From Mycolicibacterium aurum (GTDB taxonomy: Bacteria > Actinomycetota > Actinomycetes > Mycobacteriales > Mycobacteriaceae): a stretch of 64,000 nt of DNA. Positions 24,956 through 33,371 of the stretch are shown here, piece by piece. The notes beneath the pieces are model-generated. The model searched no databases. It saw only the letters and a list, made by a program, of their open reading frames with translations, and had not been told where the DNA came from. Where the stretch lies: NCBI GenBank assembly GCA_900078775.1, contig LT549889.1:5146001-5210000 (forward strand), written 5' to 3'. The stretch's first letter is position 1, and each line of letters begins with the position of its first letter. Made by a program: the position numbers and the translations under genes.

Positions 24956-26133
24956 TGGGTGGTCGACTCACCGACGAGGTGATCATCAGCGGTATCGGCC
25001 AGTCCGACATCGGCCGTCGTCTCGGGCGTGATCCGTTGGAGCTCACGGCCGACGCATGCCTCGCCGCGATCGAGGATGCCGGACTGACCCCGGCCGATAT
25101 CGACGGGCTGACCACCTATCCGGGTGCCTCGATGGCCGGGGCGGGGTTTTCCGGCGCCGGTGTACGGGAAGTACATGACGCCCTCGGGATCAGACCCGAC
25201 TGGGTGGCCGGCGGAGTGGAGTACCCGGGCCAACTGGGTGCCGTCGTCGATGCGATGCTGGCGGTCGCGGGTGGTATGGCCGAGCACGTGTTGTGCTGGC
25301 GCAGTATCTGGGAGGGAACGGCTCAGGGGGGTGGGCGGCGGCGCGGATACAGCGTGCCCGCGGGCTCGCGCGCCGCCGGACAGCTGGGCTGGCAGCTACC
25401 CTACGGTGCGTCGGCGGCCAACCTCGCGGCGCTGCAGATCCGTTCCCGCATGCAGCGGTTCGGATTGACGCGGGAACAACTGGGGCAGGTGGCCGTCGTC
25501 CAGCGTGCCCACGCCGCGCTCAATCCCAAGGCGGTGTACCGCGATCCGATCGACATCGACGGCTACCTCGGCGCCCGGATGGTCTCCGATCCGTTGTGCA
25601 TGTACGACTGTGACATCGCCTGCGACGGTGCGACGGCGTTCGTGATCTCCCGCGCCGAACACGCCGCCGCTCTCGATCATCCCGGGGTCTCCGTCGAAGC
25701 CCTCGACTGTGCCCACCACGACAGGTTCGTGTGGGAAGGCGGCCAGGACATCGCTCGGCTCAACTCCCGGTGGTCCACCATCTGGGACCGGACCGATTTT
25801 GCGCCCGGTGACATCGACTACGCCTCGCTGTACGACGGATTCAGCGTCTTCGTGTTGTGTTTCCTCGAGGACTTCGGTATCTGCGCGGTGGGCGAGTCCG
25901 GAGAGTGGGTTTCAGATCCGACTCGCTTCTCCCTCGGGGGAGAGGTGCCGATCAACACCGCGGGCGGACAGCTGTCGGGTGGGCGCTTGCACGGCTTCGG
26001 GCATCTGCACGAGGCGTGCCTGCAGGTCCGCGGCGGCGCTGGGGACCGCCAGGTCGCCGGTGCCGACCTGGCGGCCTGCGGGGTCGGCGGGGCGAACAGC
26101 GGAACGACGATGATGTTGTTGCGGCGCAGTTGA
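24952..26133 (+). CDS. Thiolase-like retro-aldolase candidate (Ltp2 type)
   Basis: The 393-residue thiolase-fold protein has DEVIISGIGQSDIGRRLGRD at the N-terminus, SLYDGFSVFVLCFLEDFG, and GGQLSGGRLHGFGHLHEAC near the C-terminus. It lacks both the CASG nucleophile and the GHPxGATG loop of true thiolases. These features fit Ltp2-like enzymes, which cleave beta-hydroxyacyl-CoA by retro-aldol chemistry with a DUF35 partner. The partner gene overlaps it as ATGA. It is last in the operon, after the Rieske and DUF35 genes. The substrate is unknown; a steroid-like side chain is the family precedent. Confidence 0.87.
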   Translation: MMGGRLTDEVIISGIGQSDIGRRLGRDPLELTADACLAAIEDAGLTPADIDGLTTYPGASMAGAGFSGAGVREVHDALGIRPDWVAGGVEYPGQLGAVVDAMLAVAGGMAEHVLCWRSIWEGTAQGGGRRRGYSVPAGSRAAGQLGWQLPYGASAANLAALQIRSRMQRFGLTREQLGQVAVVQRAHAALNPKAVYRDPIDIDGYLGARMVSDPLCMYDCDIACDGATAFVISRAEHAAALDHPGVSVEALDCAHHDRFVWEGGQDIARLNSRWSTIWDRTDFAPGDIDYASLYDGFSVFVLCFLEDFGICAVGESGEWVSDPTRFSLGGEVPINTAGGQLSGGRLHGFGHLHEACLQVRGGAGDRQVAGADLAACGVGGANSGTTMMLLRRS

Positions 26134-26142
26134 TTTGGCGGC

Positions 26143-26529
26143 TCAGTCGAACTTGGCTCGCCACAGCGGCTCGCCGTCGAGCGCTTGGCAGAACAGATAG
26201 CGACCGTCGAGACCCTGCGCGACGGAGTTCTCGTGTCCCTGGCACGGCGAGTTCTCGACCTTGACGCCCCGCATGGGCAGCGACCGGAAGTATCGGGGTT
26301 CATATCGCCGTGGGGAACCGCAGAACACCAGCCGGCCCCACGACGTGGTCCCGAAGACGTAGTACTGGGTGTTGTCGCAGGGAGCCCCCAGCGTCACTCC
26401 GCCTCGGACCCCGGGCGTGCAGAACGCGTCGTTGCACTCTTGTGCCCCGGCCTGTCCCGCCGTTTGAAGCCCGACGCCCGCACACAGCCCCGCCGCGATG
26501 ATCGCGACAGGTGTGGTCCACCACCGCAT
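26143..26529 (-). CDS. Small secreted six-cysteine protein
   Basis: The 128-residue product has an N-terminal hydrophobic signal (TPVAIIAAGLCAGVGLQ) and cleavage probably after AGA. The mature part has six Cys (ECNDAFC, PCDN, FCGS, PCQG, FCQA), suited to three disulfides, and aromatic-rich strands. I do not recognise a characterised family; similar short exported proteins occur in mycobacteria. ATG 26529 lies 6 bases after a TAGGCT -10 box, so it is likely leaderless. It lies between the catabolic operon and the mce operon, divergent from another secreted protein. Confidence 0.75.
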   Translation of the reverse strand: MRWWTTPVAIIAAGLCAGVGLQTAGQAGAQECNDAFCTPGVRGGVTLGAPCDNTQYYVFGTTSWGRLVFCGSPRRYEPRYFRSLPMRGVKVENSPCQGHENSVAQGLDGRYLFCQALDGEPLWRAKFD

Positions 26530-26596
26530 GGTGGCAGCCTAGCGTCTTCGTGCACGTACATGACAGATATGCACCATCTGTTCTATCGTTTCCCTT
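26530..26596. promoter_or_regulatory. Divergent leaderless promoters with ACAGAT-N7-ATCTGT
   Basis: Minus -10 TAGGCT (26541-26536) is 6 bases from ATG 26529. Plus -10 TATCGT (26584-26589) is 7 bases from ATG 26597. The palindrome ACAGAT-N7-ATCTGT spans 26563-26581 and runs into TGTTCTATCGTT, the element core seen at 12398 and 17201. Confidence 0.55.
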
Positions 26597-27124
26597 ATGG
26601 GTCTCGGTCGAATGGTCCTGCGCAGCGGCACCTGGTTGCTGGCCGGGCTCAGTGTGGGCGTGACGGCTCAGTGGACCATGCCGGTGGCCCACGGTGTCGA
26701 CCCTGAGCTGGCGATCAACGGCACGTACGCCGCGGTGTCCATCGGCAACTGGGCCAAGCGGAACGAGGTCTACTTCGACGAACAGATCGTCCGCAGCACC
26801 TGGACGATCGTGTCCACGTGTTCGGATCCGCAGACGTGCTCCGGTCAGGTGCACAGCGACCAGGGGTGGTCGGCCGAGATCACCATGCAGTCGAACATGT
26901 GGAGCGTGCGCCGCGACGTTCCCGATTGGATTCCGTGCCCCGACGGCACGACAGCTCCCGGGCGGCAACTATTCCGCTTCTCGCCGACCGCTGAGGCCGG
27001 CCGTAGGGTGGTCGGTTCACCGGTGCTTGCCGGGGAGGATGTCACGGCAGGACCCGCGGGTGCATGCGGCGTCGGCCAACCCCTGGTCATCCGGATGCCC
27101 TTCCGGCTCGACAAGATCGGCTGA
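26597..27124 (+). CDS. Secreted protein of unknown function, 175 aa
   Basis: The product has a signal segment (SGTWLLAGLSVGVTAQW) and then a beta-rich mature part beginning around ELAINGTYAAVSIGNWAKRN. It has four Cys (STCSDPQTCSG, IPCPDG, GACGVG), likely two disulfides. The pattern resembles exported mycobacterial proteins of about this size often found near mce genes. No enzyme motif is visible. ATG 26597 is 7 bases after TATCGT, so it is probably leaderless and carries the cluster's regulatory element. It converges on mceF with 8 bases between stops. Confidence 0.75.
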   Translation: MGLGRMVLRSGTWLLAGLSVGVTAQWTMPVAHGVDPELAINGTYAAVSIGNWAKRNEVYFDEQIVRSTWTIVSTCSDPQTCSGQVHSDQGWSAEITMQSNMWSVRRDVPDWIPCPDGTTAPGRQLFRFSPTAEAGRRVVGSPVLAGEDVTAGPAGACGVGQPLVIRMPFRLDKIG

Positions 27125-27132
27125 GAGACAGC

Positions 27133-27277
27133 CTAGTTCGGCATCAGGTCCTGCCAGGTCCTCGGCGATCCGTCGGTCGCCAGATTGGACTGCTCTTGGG
27201 TGCGGCCGTCAGGGGTGACGTAGCGTCCGGACGCCGGGTCGTACTGGGCGAAGGCCACCGGGCCGGGCGGCGGGGGC
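27133..27277 (-). other. mceF: Out-of-frame C-terminal coding remnant of mceF
   Basis: In this frame PPPPGPVAFAQYDPASGRYV continues to TWQDLMPN and a TAG stop. That is the usual C-terminus of MceF-type proteins. It is separated from the main frame by an apparent missing base in the G5/C5 run at 27272-27276. A sequencing or assembly error is as likely as a real mutation. Confidence 0.7.
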
Positions 27278-28604
27278 CGGCCGCCGCGCCGGGCGGGAGC
27301 GGGGTGCCCTCCACCGGCCCGTAGAGTCCCTCGCCGGGCAGGATGCGATCGTCCGGCGGAATCCCCTGGGCAATGGCGCTGGGGTCGATCGGATTCGGGC
27401 CCAGCGCGTGCTGCCGCAGGGCCAGCGGCTGATACGGCTGGTCGCTTCGGCACATTTCGACGGTCGGGGCCCGCTTGCCCGGGTTGTCGGCGCAGGGGGT
27501 GTTACGGGCACCGCGGACGGCGATCGGTGAGTCCTGTGGCAGCTTGCAGAACAGGTTGTCGGGCGTGTCGATGTCGGTGAGATCGGCCGGGGACCGCCAC
27601 TGCGAGGCGGGTAGGAAACCGACGGTGCAGGCGGGCGGGTCACCGCTGGTGGCGGTGAAGTCGCCGAGCGGCCAGCCGGTGGGATTGTTCCAGGGAAGCG
27701 CAAATCCCTGCAGAGCGGCGATATACGGCGGGAAGAGCACCAGGAGCTGTTCGACGCCCGGCCGGTAGGTCACTGCGATCTGGCCCACGGTGGTCAGGTT
27801 GGCCAGGAGCACGGGAAGGGTAGGTCTGACGTCGCGAAGTAGACGCGCCGCCTCGTCGGCGGCGCCGGGACCGACATCCAGGATGTGGCGCACAGCCGCG
27901 TCGTTCTCGTCGATCTGCCGGGTCACCCCGGCGAGATTTCGCGCCCATTGACGGAGCGAATCCGCGGTCTGTGCCTGGGCGTCGAGCAACGGGACACTGT
28001 CATCGGTCAGCGTGCTGACCGTATCGGCGTTGGTCTTGAGGGCATCAGTGAGTGTGGCGGAGGAATCGATGAGCGATCCGAGGTCGAAGTCCGCCCCGTC
28101 GAGGGCCTGGGAGGTCTCATCGAGCAGGTCGGCGATCCGATCCTTGGGGATGCTGCCCAGCAGCGCGCTGATCTGATCGAGCATCGGTCCGACCTTCTGC
28201 GGGACCGTCACGTCGGCGGCGCGGATCACGGACCCTTCGCCCAGATACGGGCCGGAGTCGCTACGCGGCCGTAGATCGACGTACTGCTCGCCCACTGCTG
28301 ACACACTTCGCACCTCGGCGCTCAGGTCGGCGGGGATCTTGGGGGAGGTCTGGAGACTGAGCTTGGCGCGGGGGCCGCTCGGGGTCAGTTCAAGTTCGGT
28401 GACCTTGCCGACCTGCACGCCGCGCACCGTCACGTTGCTGAAGCGGTACAGCCCGCCGCCCTCGGGAAGTTCCATCGTCACGGTGTAGCGTCCGATGCCC
28501 AACAGCATCGGCGCCTGGATGTAGACGATGACCATGGCGGTGACGCCCACCACCGAGGCGATGGCGAAGAGCACCAGTTGGATGCGGACCAGGCGGCTCA
28601 GCAT
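27144..28604 (-). CDS. mceF: MceF-type Mce protein, apparent frameshift near the 3' end
   Basis: The product begins MLSRLVRIQLVLFAIASVVG (N-terminal membrane anchor), then an MlaD/MCE domain (about residues 38-120: YTVTMELPEGGGLYRFSNV, VRGVQVGKVTELEL) and a helical Mce-4 region. The frame read here ends in an arginine-rich tail, WPSPSTTRRPDATS, at 27144. The family's normal ending, VAFAQYDPASGRYVTPDG to TWQDLMPN, lies in the neighbouring frame and stops at 27133. One added C in the C5 run at 27272-27276 would join them. ATG 28604 overlaps the MceE stop by one base. It is a subunit of the lipid-import needle. Confidence 0.85.
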   Translation of the reverse strand: MLSRLVRIQLVLFAIASVVGVTAMVIVYIQAPMLLGIGRYTVTMELPEGGGLYRFSNVTVRGVQVGKVTELELTPSGPRAKLSLQTSPKIPADLSAEVRSVSAVGEQYVDLRPRSDSGPYLGEGSVIRAADVTVPQKVGPMLDQISALLGSIPKDRIADLLDETSQALDGADFDLGSLIDSSATLTDALKTNADTVSTLTDDSVPLLDAQAQTADSLRQWARNLAGVTRQIDENDAAVRHILDVGPGAADEAARLLRDVRPTLPVLLANLTTVGQIAVTYRPGVEQLLVLFPPYIAALQGFALPWNNPTGWPLGDFTATSGDPPACTVGFLPASQWRSPADLTDIDTPDNLFCKLPQDSPIAVRGARNTPCADNPGKRAPTVEMCRSDQPYQPLALRQHALGPNPIDPSAIAQGIPPDDRILPGEGLYGPVEGTPLPPGAAAGPRRPARWPSPSTTRRPDATSPLTAAPKSSPIWRPTDRRGPGRT

Positions 28605-29854
28605 CAGCGCATACCCGGGTAGGGACCGGCGAAGATCTGATCGTGTTGCGGCGGTTGACCTTCCGGCTGTCCGCCCGGCGGAGGTGCGATGGGCAGCACG
28701 GGCTGCGCGGACGTCGGTGCCGGCGGGACACCCGACTCCGGTGGCGCGGGAGGGCCGATGGTGCTGCCGAGGGGGTCGTAGGTGTAGTTGGCGAACCATG
28801 GGTCGCCCGGAGCGGGCACCAATGGTGCTTGCGGTTCGCCGAACCGGGTACCGAGCGCGAGCGTGCGTCTGACCCGGGGATATGTCAGATCCAGTGTGAC
28901 GAACAGGTTCATGAAATCTCCCTTCATCCCTCGGTCGATGACGTTCTGAGTGAAGGGGAACGTCGTCAGATAGGCGAGCACGGTGTCGAGGTCGGGGCCG
29001 AGGTCGGCGACTGCACGCAAGGTCGGTTCCAGGTTGCGCAAATTGGTTATGAGGTCTTCCTGGGTATCCGTGATCAGCCCGGTGGTGGTGTCGCTGAAGG
29101 TGCGTAGACGTTCCAGCGCCGTGGTTATCTGGGGCCGCTGGCGCACCAGGACATCGAGGGCGGCGGGAATCTTGAGGATCGCCGCGTCGATGATCTCCGA
29201 GCCCTCGGCCAGGGTCTTGCTGAGGTTGTTGAGCTCCTCGAGGGTGACGATCACGTCGTCTCGCTGGTCTGCCAGCACACCGGCGATCTCGTCGAGACGG
29301 GTCAGGAGGTCACGGACCTGTGTTCCCCGTCCGGAGAGTGCGGCGTTCGATTCCCCGATGATGTCGCTGATCTGGCCGAGTCCGCCACCGTTGACGATGG
29401 TGGACAGCGACGACAAGGTCCGCTCGGTGGACGGGAACGTCGAGGACGTGTTCAGTGGCAGTGTCGAATTGGGTGCGAGACGTCCGCGAGGCTGCTCACC
29501 CGGCGGCGGATTCAACGCCAGATGCATCGATCCGAGCAGGCTGGTCTGGCCGACGGTGGCCACCGCGTTCTCGGATACCACGGCGCCGGCATCGACCGAC
29601 ACCTGCACGGTGGCGTGCCAGTTGTCGACGGTGAGCCCCTCGACACTGCCGACGGTTACATCGGAGATCAAGACGGGCGAATTCGGCTCCAGGGTACCGA
29701 CATTGGCGATTTCGACGAAGTAGGTGACGGCGTCGGCGCCTCGACCTGCCGTGCCGGGTAGCGGCAGCGAGTTGAGTCCCTGGAAGGCGCAGCCCGCGGT
29801 GGTCAGCACGACGATGGCGCAGAGTGCGGCGGGACGCACAGCGACGGATTTCAC
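28604..29854 (-). CDS. mceE: MceE-type lipoprotein
   Basis: The 416-residue Mce protein is the lipoprotein member of the set. Its signal peptide ends in VVLTTAGCAFQG, with Cys22 as the lipidation site. The MCE domain follows (TYFVEIANVGTLEPNSPV, ISDVTVGSVEGLTVDNW) and then a helical region with STFPSTERTLSSLSTIV. The C-terminus is proline-rich. GTG 29854 overlaps the MceD stop as GTGA; a much longer open frame runs upstream but is antisense-like filler. It is part of the hexameric Mce tunnel through the periplasm. Confidence 0.92.
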   Translation of the reverse strand: MKSVAVRPAALCAIVVLTTAGCAFQGLNSLPLPGTAGRGADAVTYFVEIANVGTLEPNSPVLISDVTVGSVEGLTVDNWHATVQVSVDAGAVVSENAVATVGQTSLLGSMHLALNPPPGEQPRGRLAPNSTLPLNTSSTFPSTERTLSSLSTIVNGGGLGQISDIIGESNAALSGRGTQVRDLLTRLDEIAGVLADQRDDVIVTLEELNNLSKTLAEGSEIIDAAILKIPAALDVLVRQRPQITTALERLRTFSDTTTGLITDTQEDLITNLRNLEPTLRAVADLGPDLDTVLAYLTTFPFTQNVIDRGMKGDFMNLFVTLDLTYPRVRRTLALGTRFGEPQAPLVPAPGDPWFANYTYDPLGSTIGPPAPPESGVPPAPTSAQPVLPIAPPPGGQPEGQPPQHDQIFAGPYPGMR

Positions 29855-31263
29855 GGGTTCGGCACCCCCGATGGCGTGGGCGGCTGCGGTGCCGGCGCAG
29901 CCTCTGCCGCACCGTGCGGGCCTGGGGTCGGCAAGATCAGGTTGTCGATGGTCGTGGGCGCGGCCGGCGCCGGGCCAGGGAGTGGACCCGGCGCAGGGAC
30001 GAATCCCGGGGGTGGCGGCACATCTCCGTGACGGCCGGTGTAGGCGGACACGGCCGGCGGCAGCTCTGGTGGTCCCGGCGGCATGCCCGCACCGCCGGGC
30101 GCCAGGCGGGGGTCGGAGTACACCAGGTTCTGTGGCTGGGCGACCGCGCTGAGCAGCGGGTTCAGCGGGAAGGGCAGGTAGTTGAAGTTCATCAGTCGCA
30201 GTGCCGGTCCGAGGTATTCGGCGCACAGGCGTGCCGTCTCGGGTGCCGTCGCGTTCTCCACGGCACCTATACCCGAGCAGAGAAACTGGACCGGGTTCGC
30301 GAAGTTCTGAAAGACGAAGGAGCCGACGAATGTTCCGGTGTCCGGGTTGTACATGTTGTAGGTGTTGGCCAGCGACGTCGGCGCGGCGTGCAGGATGTTC
30401 TCCACCGATGCGCGCTGGTCGACGAGGACCTGGGTCAGGTCGGCCAGGCGTTCGACCTGCTCGGTGGTCTGGGCTCGACTTCCCGCGATGAAGCGGCGAG
30501 CGTCGTCGATGGCTGCGGATAACGTCGTCACAGCGGAGTCGAGGTCGCTTCTGCTGTCGTTGACGACAGTGGTCAAAGCCGCGAAGCGGTCCTGGAACTG
30601 AACGACCTGGATGTTGCTGTCGCGCAACGCCGAGACGAAGCGCTGCAGATTGGTGACGGTGTCGACCAGGTCGCCGCTCCCCGAGGCGAAGATGCGACCT
30701 GCCGCTGACAACTGGGCGAGCGTCTCTCGGAGTTTGGCGCCGTTTCCGTCCATGGCGTTGGCGGCGCTGTCGATGAAGCGGGCCATCGATGTCTGCTCGT
30801 CGGGCGAGGCCGGGCCCAGGTCCTCGGCGATGCCCGCCAACTGTTTCTTGACCTCGTCCCATTCCACCGGAACCGCCGTGCGATCCTGCGGGATCACGCC
30901 GCCATCGGGCATGGTCGGCCCATCTGCGTCGTAGGCGGGTGCCAGCTGAACATAGCGCGCGGCAATAAGATTCGGCGCGATGATGATCGCCCGGGCATCG
31001 GCGGGAATCCGCACCGTCCGGTCGATGTGCATGGTGACCTTGGACTGCGTCCCGGCCGATTCGATCGAGGTGATCGTCCCCACCTCGACTCCGAGAACCC
31101 GGACCTGATCGCCCGGGTAGATGGCCGTGGTGGAGGAGAAGTATGCGTAGATCGTCGACGGCGCGAAGAACGTCTGACGCGCCAGAAACGCCGCGGAGAC
31201 CACGATCAGCACCACGAAAGCGGCCACGGTGCCGGCCCGCACACGTCTACGGGTTGCCGTCAT
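29851..31263 (-). CDS. mceD: MceD-type Mce protein
   Basis: The 470-residue product has an N-terminal membrane segment (AGTVAAFVVLIVVSAAFLA), an MCE domain (TIYAYFSSTTAIYPGDQVRV, LGVEVGTITSIE), long helices, and a C-terminal tail after about residue 380 that is very rich in Pro, Gly and Ala (PPGPPELPPAVSAY). Such tails are usual in MceC and MceD proteins and may cross or contact the cell wall. ATG 31263 overlaps the MceC stop by 17 bases. It belongs to the operon mceA to mceF. Confidence 0.93.
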   Translation of the reverse strand: MTATRRRVRAGTVAAFVVLIVVSAAFLARQTFFAPSTIYAYFSSTTAIYPGDQVRVLGVEVGTITSIESAGTQSKVTMHIDRTVRIPADARAIIIAPNLIAARYVQLAPAYDADGPTMPDGGVIPQDRTAVPVEWDEVKKQLAGIAEDLGPASPDEQTSMARFIDSAANAMDGNGAKLRETLAQLSAAGRIFASGSGDLVDTVTNLQRFVSALRDSNIQVVQFQDRFAALTTVVNDSRSDLDSAVTTLSAAIDDARRFIAGSRAQTTEQVERLADLTQVLVDQRASVENILHAAPTSLANTYNMYNPDTGTFVGSFVFQNFANPVQFLCSGIGAVENATAPETARLCAEYLGPALRLMNFNYLPFPLNPLLSAVAQPQNLVYSDPRLAPGGAGMPPGPPELPPAVSAYTGRHGDVPPPPGFVPAPGPLPGPAPAAPTTIDNLILPTPGPHGAAEAAPAPQPPTPSGVPNP

Positions 31264-32350
31264 CGGGAAGATCTCCTGGTTGCGGAATGCCGTTGACTGG
31301 GAAGGGGAGCTCTGCGCGCGGGCCGGCGTTGTCCGGTGGCTGGCCGGCGTTGACGCCTCTTCGGAACCCGAGGGCGTAGTCGAGGAAGGGCTGCAGGAAC
31401 TGCGACGGGAGCAGATTGACGACGAACGCGTTGTAGTACGCGCCGGATGCGATCGTCTCGCCCTGGGTGCGCTGGAATTTTTCCAGGCCGGGAAGCGCAG
31501 CTGCGATGTTGTCGCGGTTCTTCTGCAACATCGCGTTGACCGAATTCAGCTTGGCCAGCATGGGCGCGAGTTCGGCTTCGTTGTCGTCGACGAGTCCGGA
31601 AATCTGCTGGGATACCGCAGACGTGTTGGCCAGCAGGTTGGCAATGGCGACCCGCCTGTCGACGAGCACCGCCAGCAGATCGTTGGCGTTGAGGATCAAG
31701 GTGTTGACCTGCGCGCTGCGGTCTGCGATCACCTGTGTGACATCGGCCGAGTGCGCGAGCAGCTGGCTGATGTCGTTGTTGCGCTCGTTGAGCACGCGCG
31801 ACACCCGGGTCAGACCCTCGAATGTCGGGCCCAACTGCGGGGCGATCTGGTCGAGCGTTTCGGCGAGGACGTCCAGGGACCGGTTGACGTCGGCGGTGTC
31901 GGTCCCGGCGATCTGTGTCGACAGGTCGCCGACGGCGTCGTTGAGGGAATAAGGAGAGGAGGTGCGTGTCAACGGGATCACGGTGGAGGGCTCCAAGACA
32001 CCCGGTCCGACCGACTCCACGGTCAGTGTTCGCTCGCCGAGCAACGAGCCGGTGCGGATATGTGCGGTGGAGTCGCGGCCGAAGGTCACGGTGGCATCGG
32101 CGGTGAACCCGACCCTGACCTGATTCCCGTCCAGCGCGACGCTCGTGACGTGACCGACTTTGATGCCGGAGACGATGACGTCATTGCCGGCCTGCAGGCC
32201 GCCGGCCTCGGCGAAAATGGCCTGATAGCGGAGATCGGTGGCCAGGGATATCAGCCGTTCCGGTTGGAGGCCGACCAGGATGACGAGTACGGCGACGACG
32301 ATGCCGATGAACCCGGCCCGGATGAGGTGGCTGCCTTTGTATTTCAGCAT
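31247..32350 (-). CDS. mceC: MceC-type Mce protein, short form
   Basis: The 367-residue product begins MLKYKGSHLIRAGFIGIVVA and has MCE motifs YQAIFAEAGGLQAGNDVIVS, GIKVGHVTSVAL and GSLLGERTLTVESVG, followed by a long helical segment with repeated NERNNDISQLLAHSADVTQV-like turns. It is shorter than the roughly 500 residues common for MceC because the proline-rich C-terminal tail is almost absent. ATG 32350 overlaps the MceB stop by one base (TGATG). Confidence 0.92.
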   Translation of the reverse strand: MLKYKGSHLIRAGFIGIVVAVLVILVGLQPERLISLATDLRYQAIFAEAGGLQAGNDVIVSGIKVGHVTSVALDGNQVRVGFTADATVTFGRDSTAHIRTGSLLGERTLTVESVGPGVLEPSTVIPLTRTSSPYSLNDAVGDLSTQIAGTDTADVNRSLDVLAETLDQIAPQLGPTFEGLTRVSRVLNERNNDISQLLAHSADVTQVIADRSAQVNTLILNANDLLAVLVDRRVAIANLLANTSAVSQQISGLVDDNEAELAPMLAKLNSVNAMLQKNRDNIAAALPGLEKFQRTQGETIASGAYYNAFVVNLLPSQFLQPFLDYALGFRRGVNAGQPPDNAGPRAELPFPVNGIPQPGDLPDDGNP

Positions 32351-33369
32351 CAGGAGTCAGTGCACCTTCCGGCGCCTTGGTTCTTGACCCACGGGAACAC
32401 CGCGGTCCGGCCTTCCAGGTCGCTCACGCGCAGGGTGATTCCACACAGGTAGTAGTTGATCCAGCTGCCGTAGGCGCCGAGTCTGACCAGCTTCTTGAAA
32501 TTGCCCGGTGCCTTCTGCAGGGCGATGTCGATCTTGTCTTTGTCGGCGTCGAGCGGCCCGGAGAGCCGATTCAGTTGGTCGACGGTGGCGGCCAACGGCG
32601 GCCTGCCGTCGCTGAGCAGATCGGTCAGTGACGCGGTTCCTCGTTCCAGCGATTCGATCGACGCTGCGATCGGGTCTCGATCGGCGGCGAGGCCGGTGAC
32701 GAGAGAGTCGAGGCGGTCGATCGTGTCGGAGAACTGCCGGCTGTCTTTTGCCATGACGGCGGTCAAGTCGCGGAGGTTGTCGATGACCTCCTGGATCACA
32801 TCGCTGTGATCGGCCAGCGTCGAGGTGAATGTCGATGTCCGGGACAGCAGCGATTCCATGACGCCGCCTTGCCCTTGCAGTGCCTGGAGTAGCGACGAGG
32901 TGAGCACGTTGATGTCCTCGGCGTCCAGCCCCTGGGTCAGCGGGCGCAGTCCGCCGAGCAGCAGGTCGAGATCGAGTGCCGGTGCGGTGCGCTCGACCGG
33001 GATCTGCCCGCCCGCCGGCAGGGTCCGGGTCGACCCCGGTGAATCGAGTAGTTCGAGGTAGCGATCGCCGACGAGATTGAGGTACCGCACCTCGGCACGC
33101 GTACCGACGGTCAGCACGACCTTGCGGTCGACGTCGAAGGACACCTCGGCGGTCTTGTCGGGGCGCAACCGGACGTCGTCGACGGTACCGACGCGGACCC
33201 CGGCGATGCGGACCGAATCTCCGGACTTGAGGCGGGCGACGTCGTGGAAGAGGGCGGAGTAGCTGTTGGCGGCACCGCCCCGGTACTCGGCGAACATCAT
33301 CACCAGAAAGGCCGTCAGCAGGCTCATCACCGCGGCGAAGGCCAGAAATTTGATACTCGATCGGCGCAT
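32350..33369 (-). CDS. mceB: MceB-type Mce protein
   Basis: The 339-residue product has an N-terminal membrane anchor (FLAFAAVMSLLTAFLVMMF), an MCE domain (YSALFHDVARLKSGDSVRIA, GVRVGTVDDVRLRPD, VRYLNLVGDRYLELLD) and a helical domain. The C-terminal pair of Cys (YYLCGITLRV and GAGRCTDS) is typical of MceB proteins and may form a disulfide. It starts two bases after the MceA stop. It provides one of six chains of the substrate tunnel. Confidence 0.93.
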   Translation of the reverse strand: MRRSSIKFLAFAAVMSLLTAFLVMMFAEYRGGAANSYSALFHDVARLKSGDSVRIAGVRVGTVDDVRLRPDKTAEVSFDVDRKVVLTVGTRAEVRYLNLVGDRYLELLDSPGSTRTLPAGGQIPVERTAPALDLDLLLGGLRPLTQGLDAEDINVLTSSLLQALQGQGGVMESLLSRTSTFTSTLADHSDVIQEVIDNLRDLTAVMAKDSRQFSDTIDRLDSLVTGLAADRDPIAASIESLERGTASLTDLLSDGRPPLAATVDQLNRLSGPLDADKDKIDIALQKAPGNFKKLVRLGAYGSWINYYLCGITLRVSDLEGRTAVFPWVKNQGAGRCTDS

Positions 33370-33371
33370 GG

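Noticed and set aside
28604..30862. Reading mceE as a 752-residue protein
   Set aside because: The upstream part is mceD read out of frame; the lipoprotein signal at GTG 29854 and GTGA overlap fix the start.
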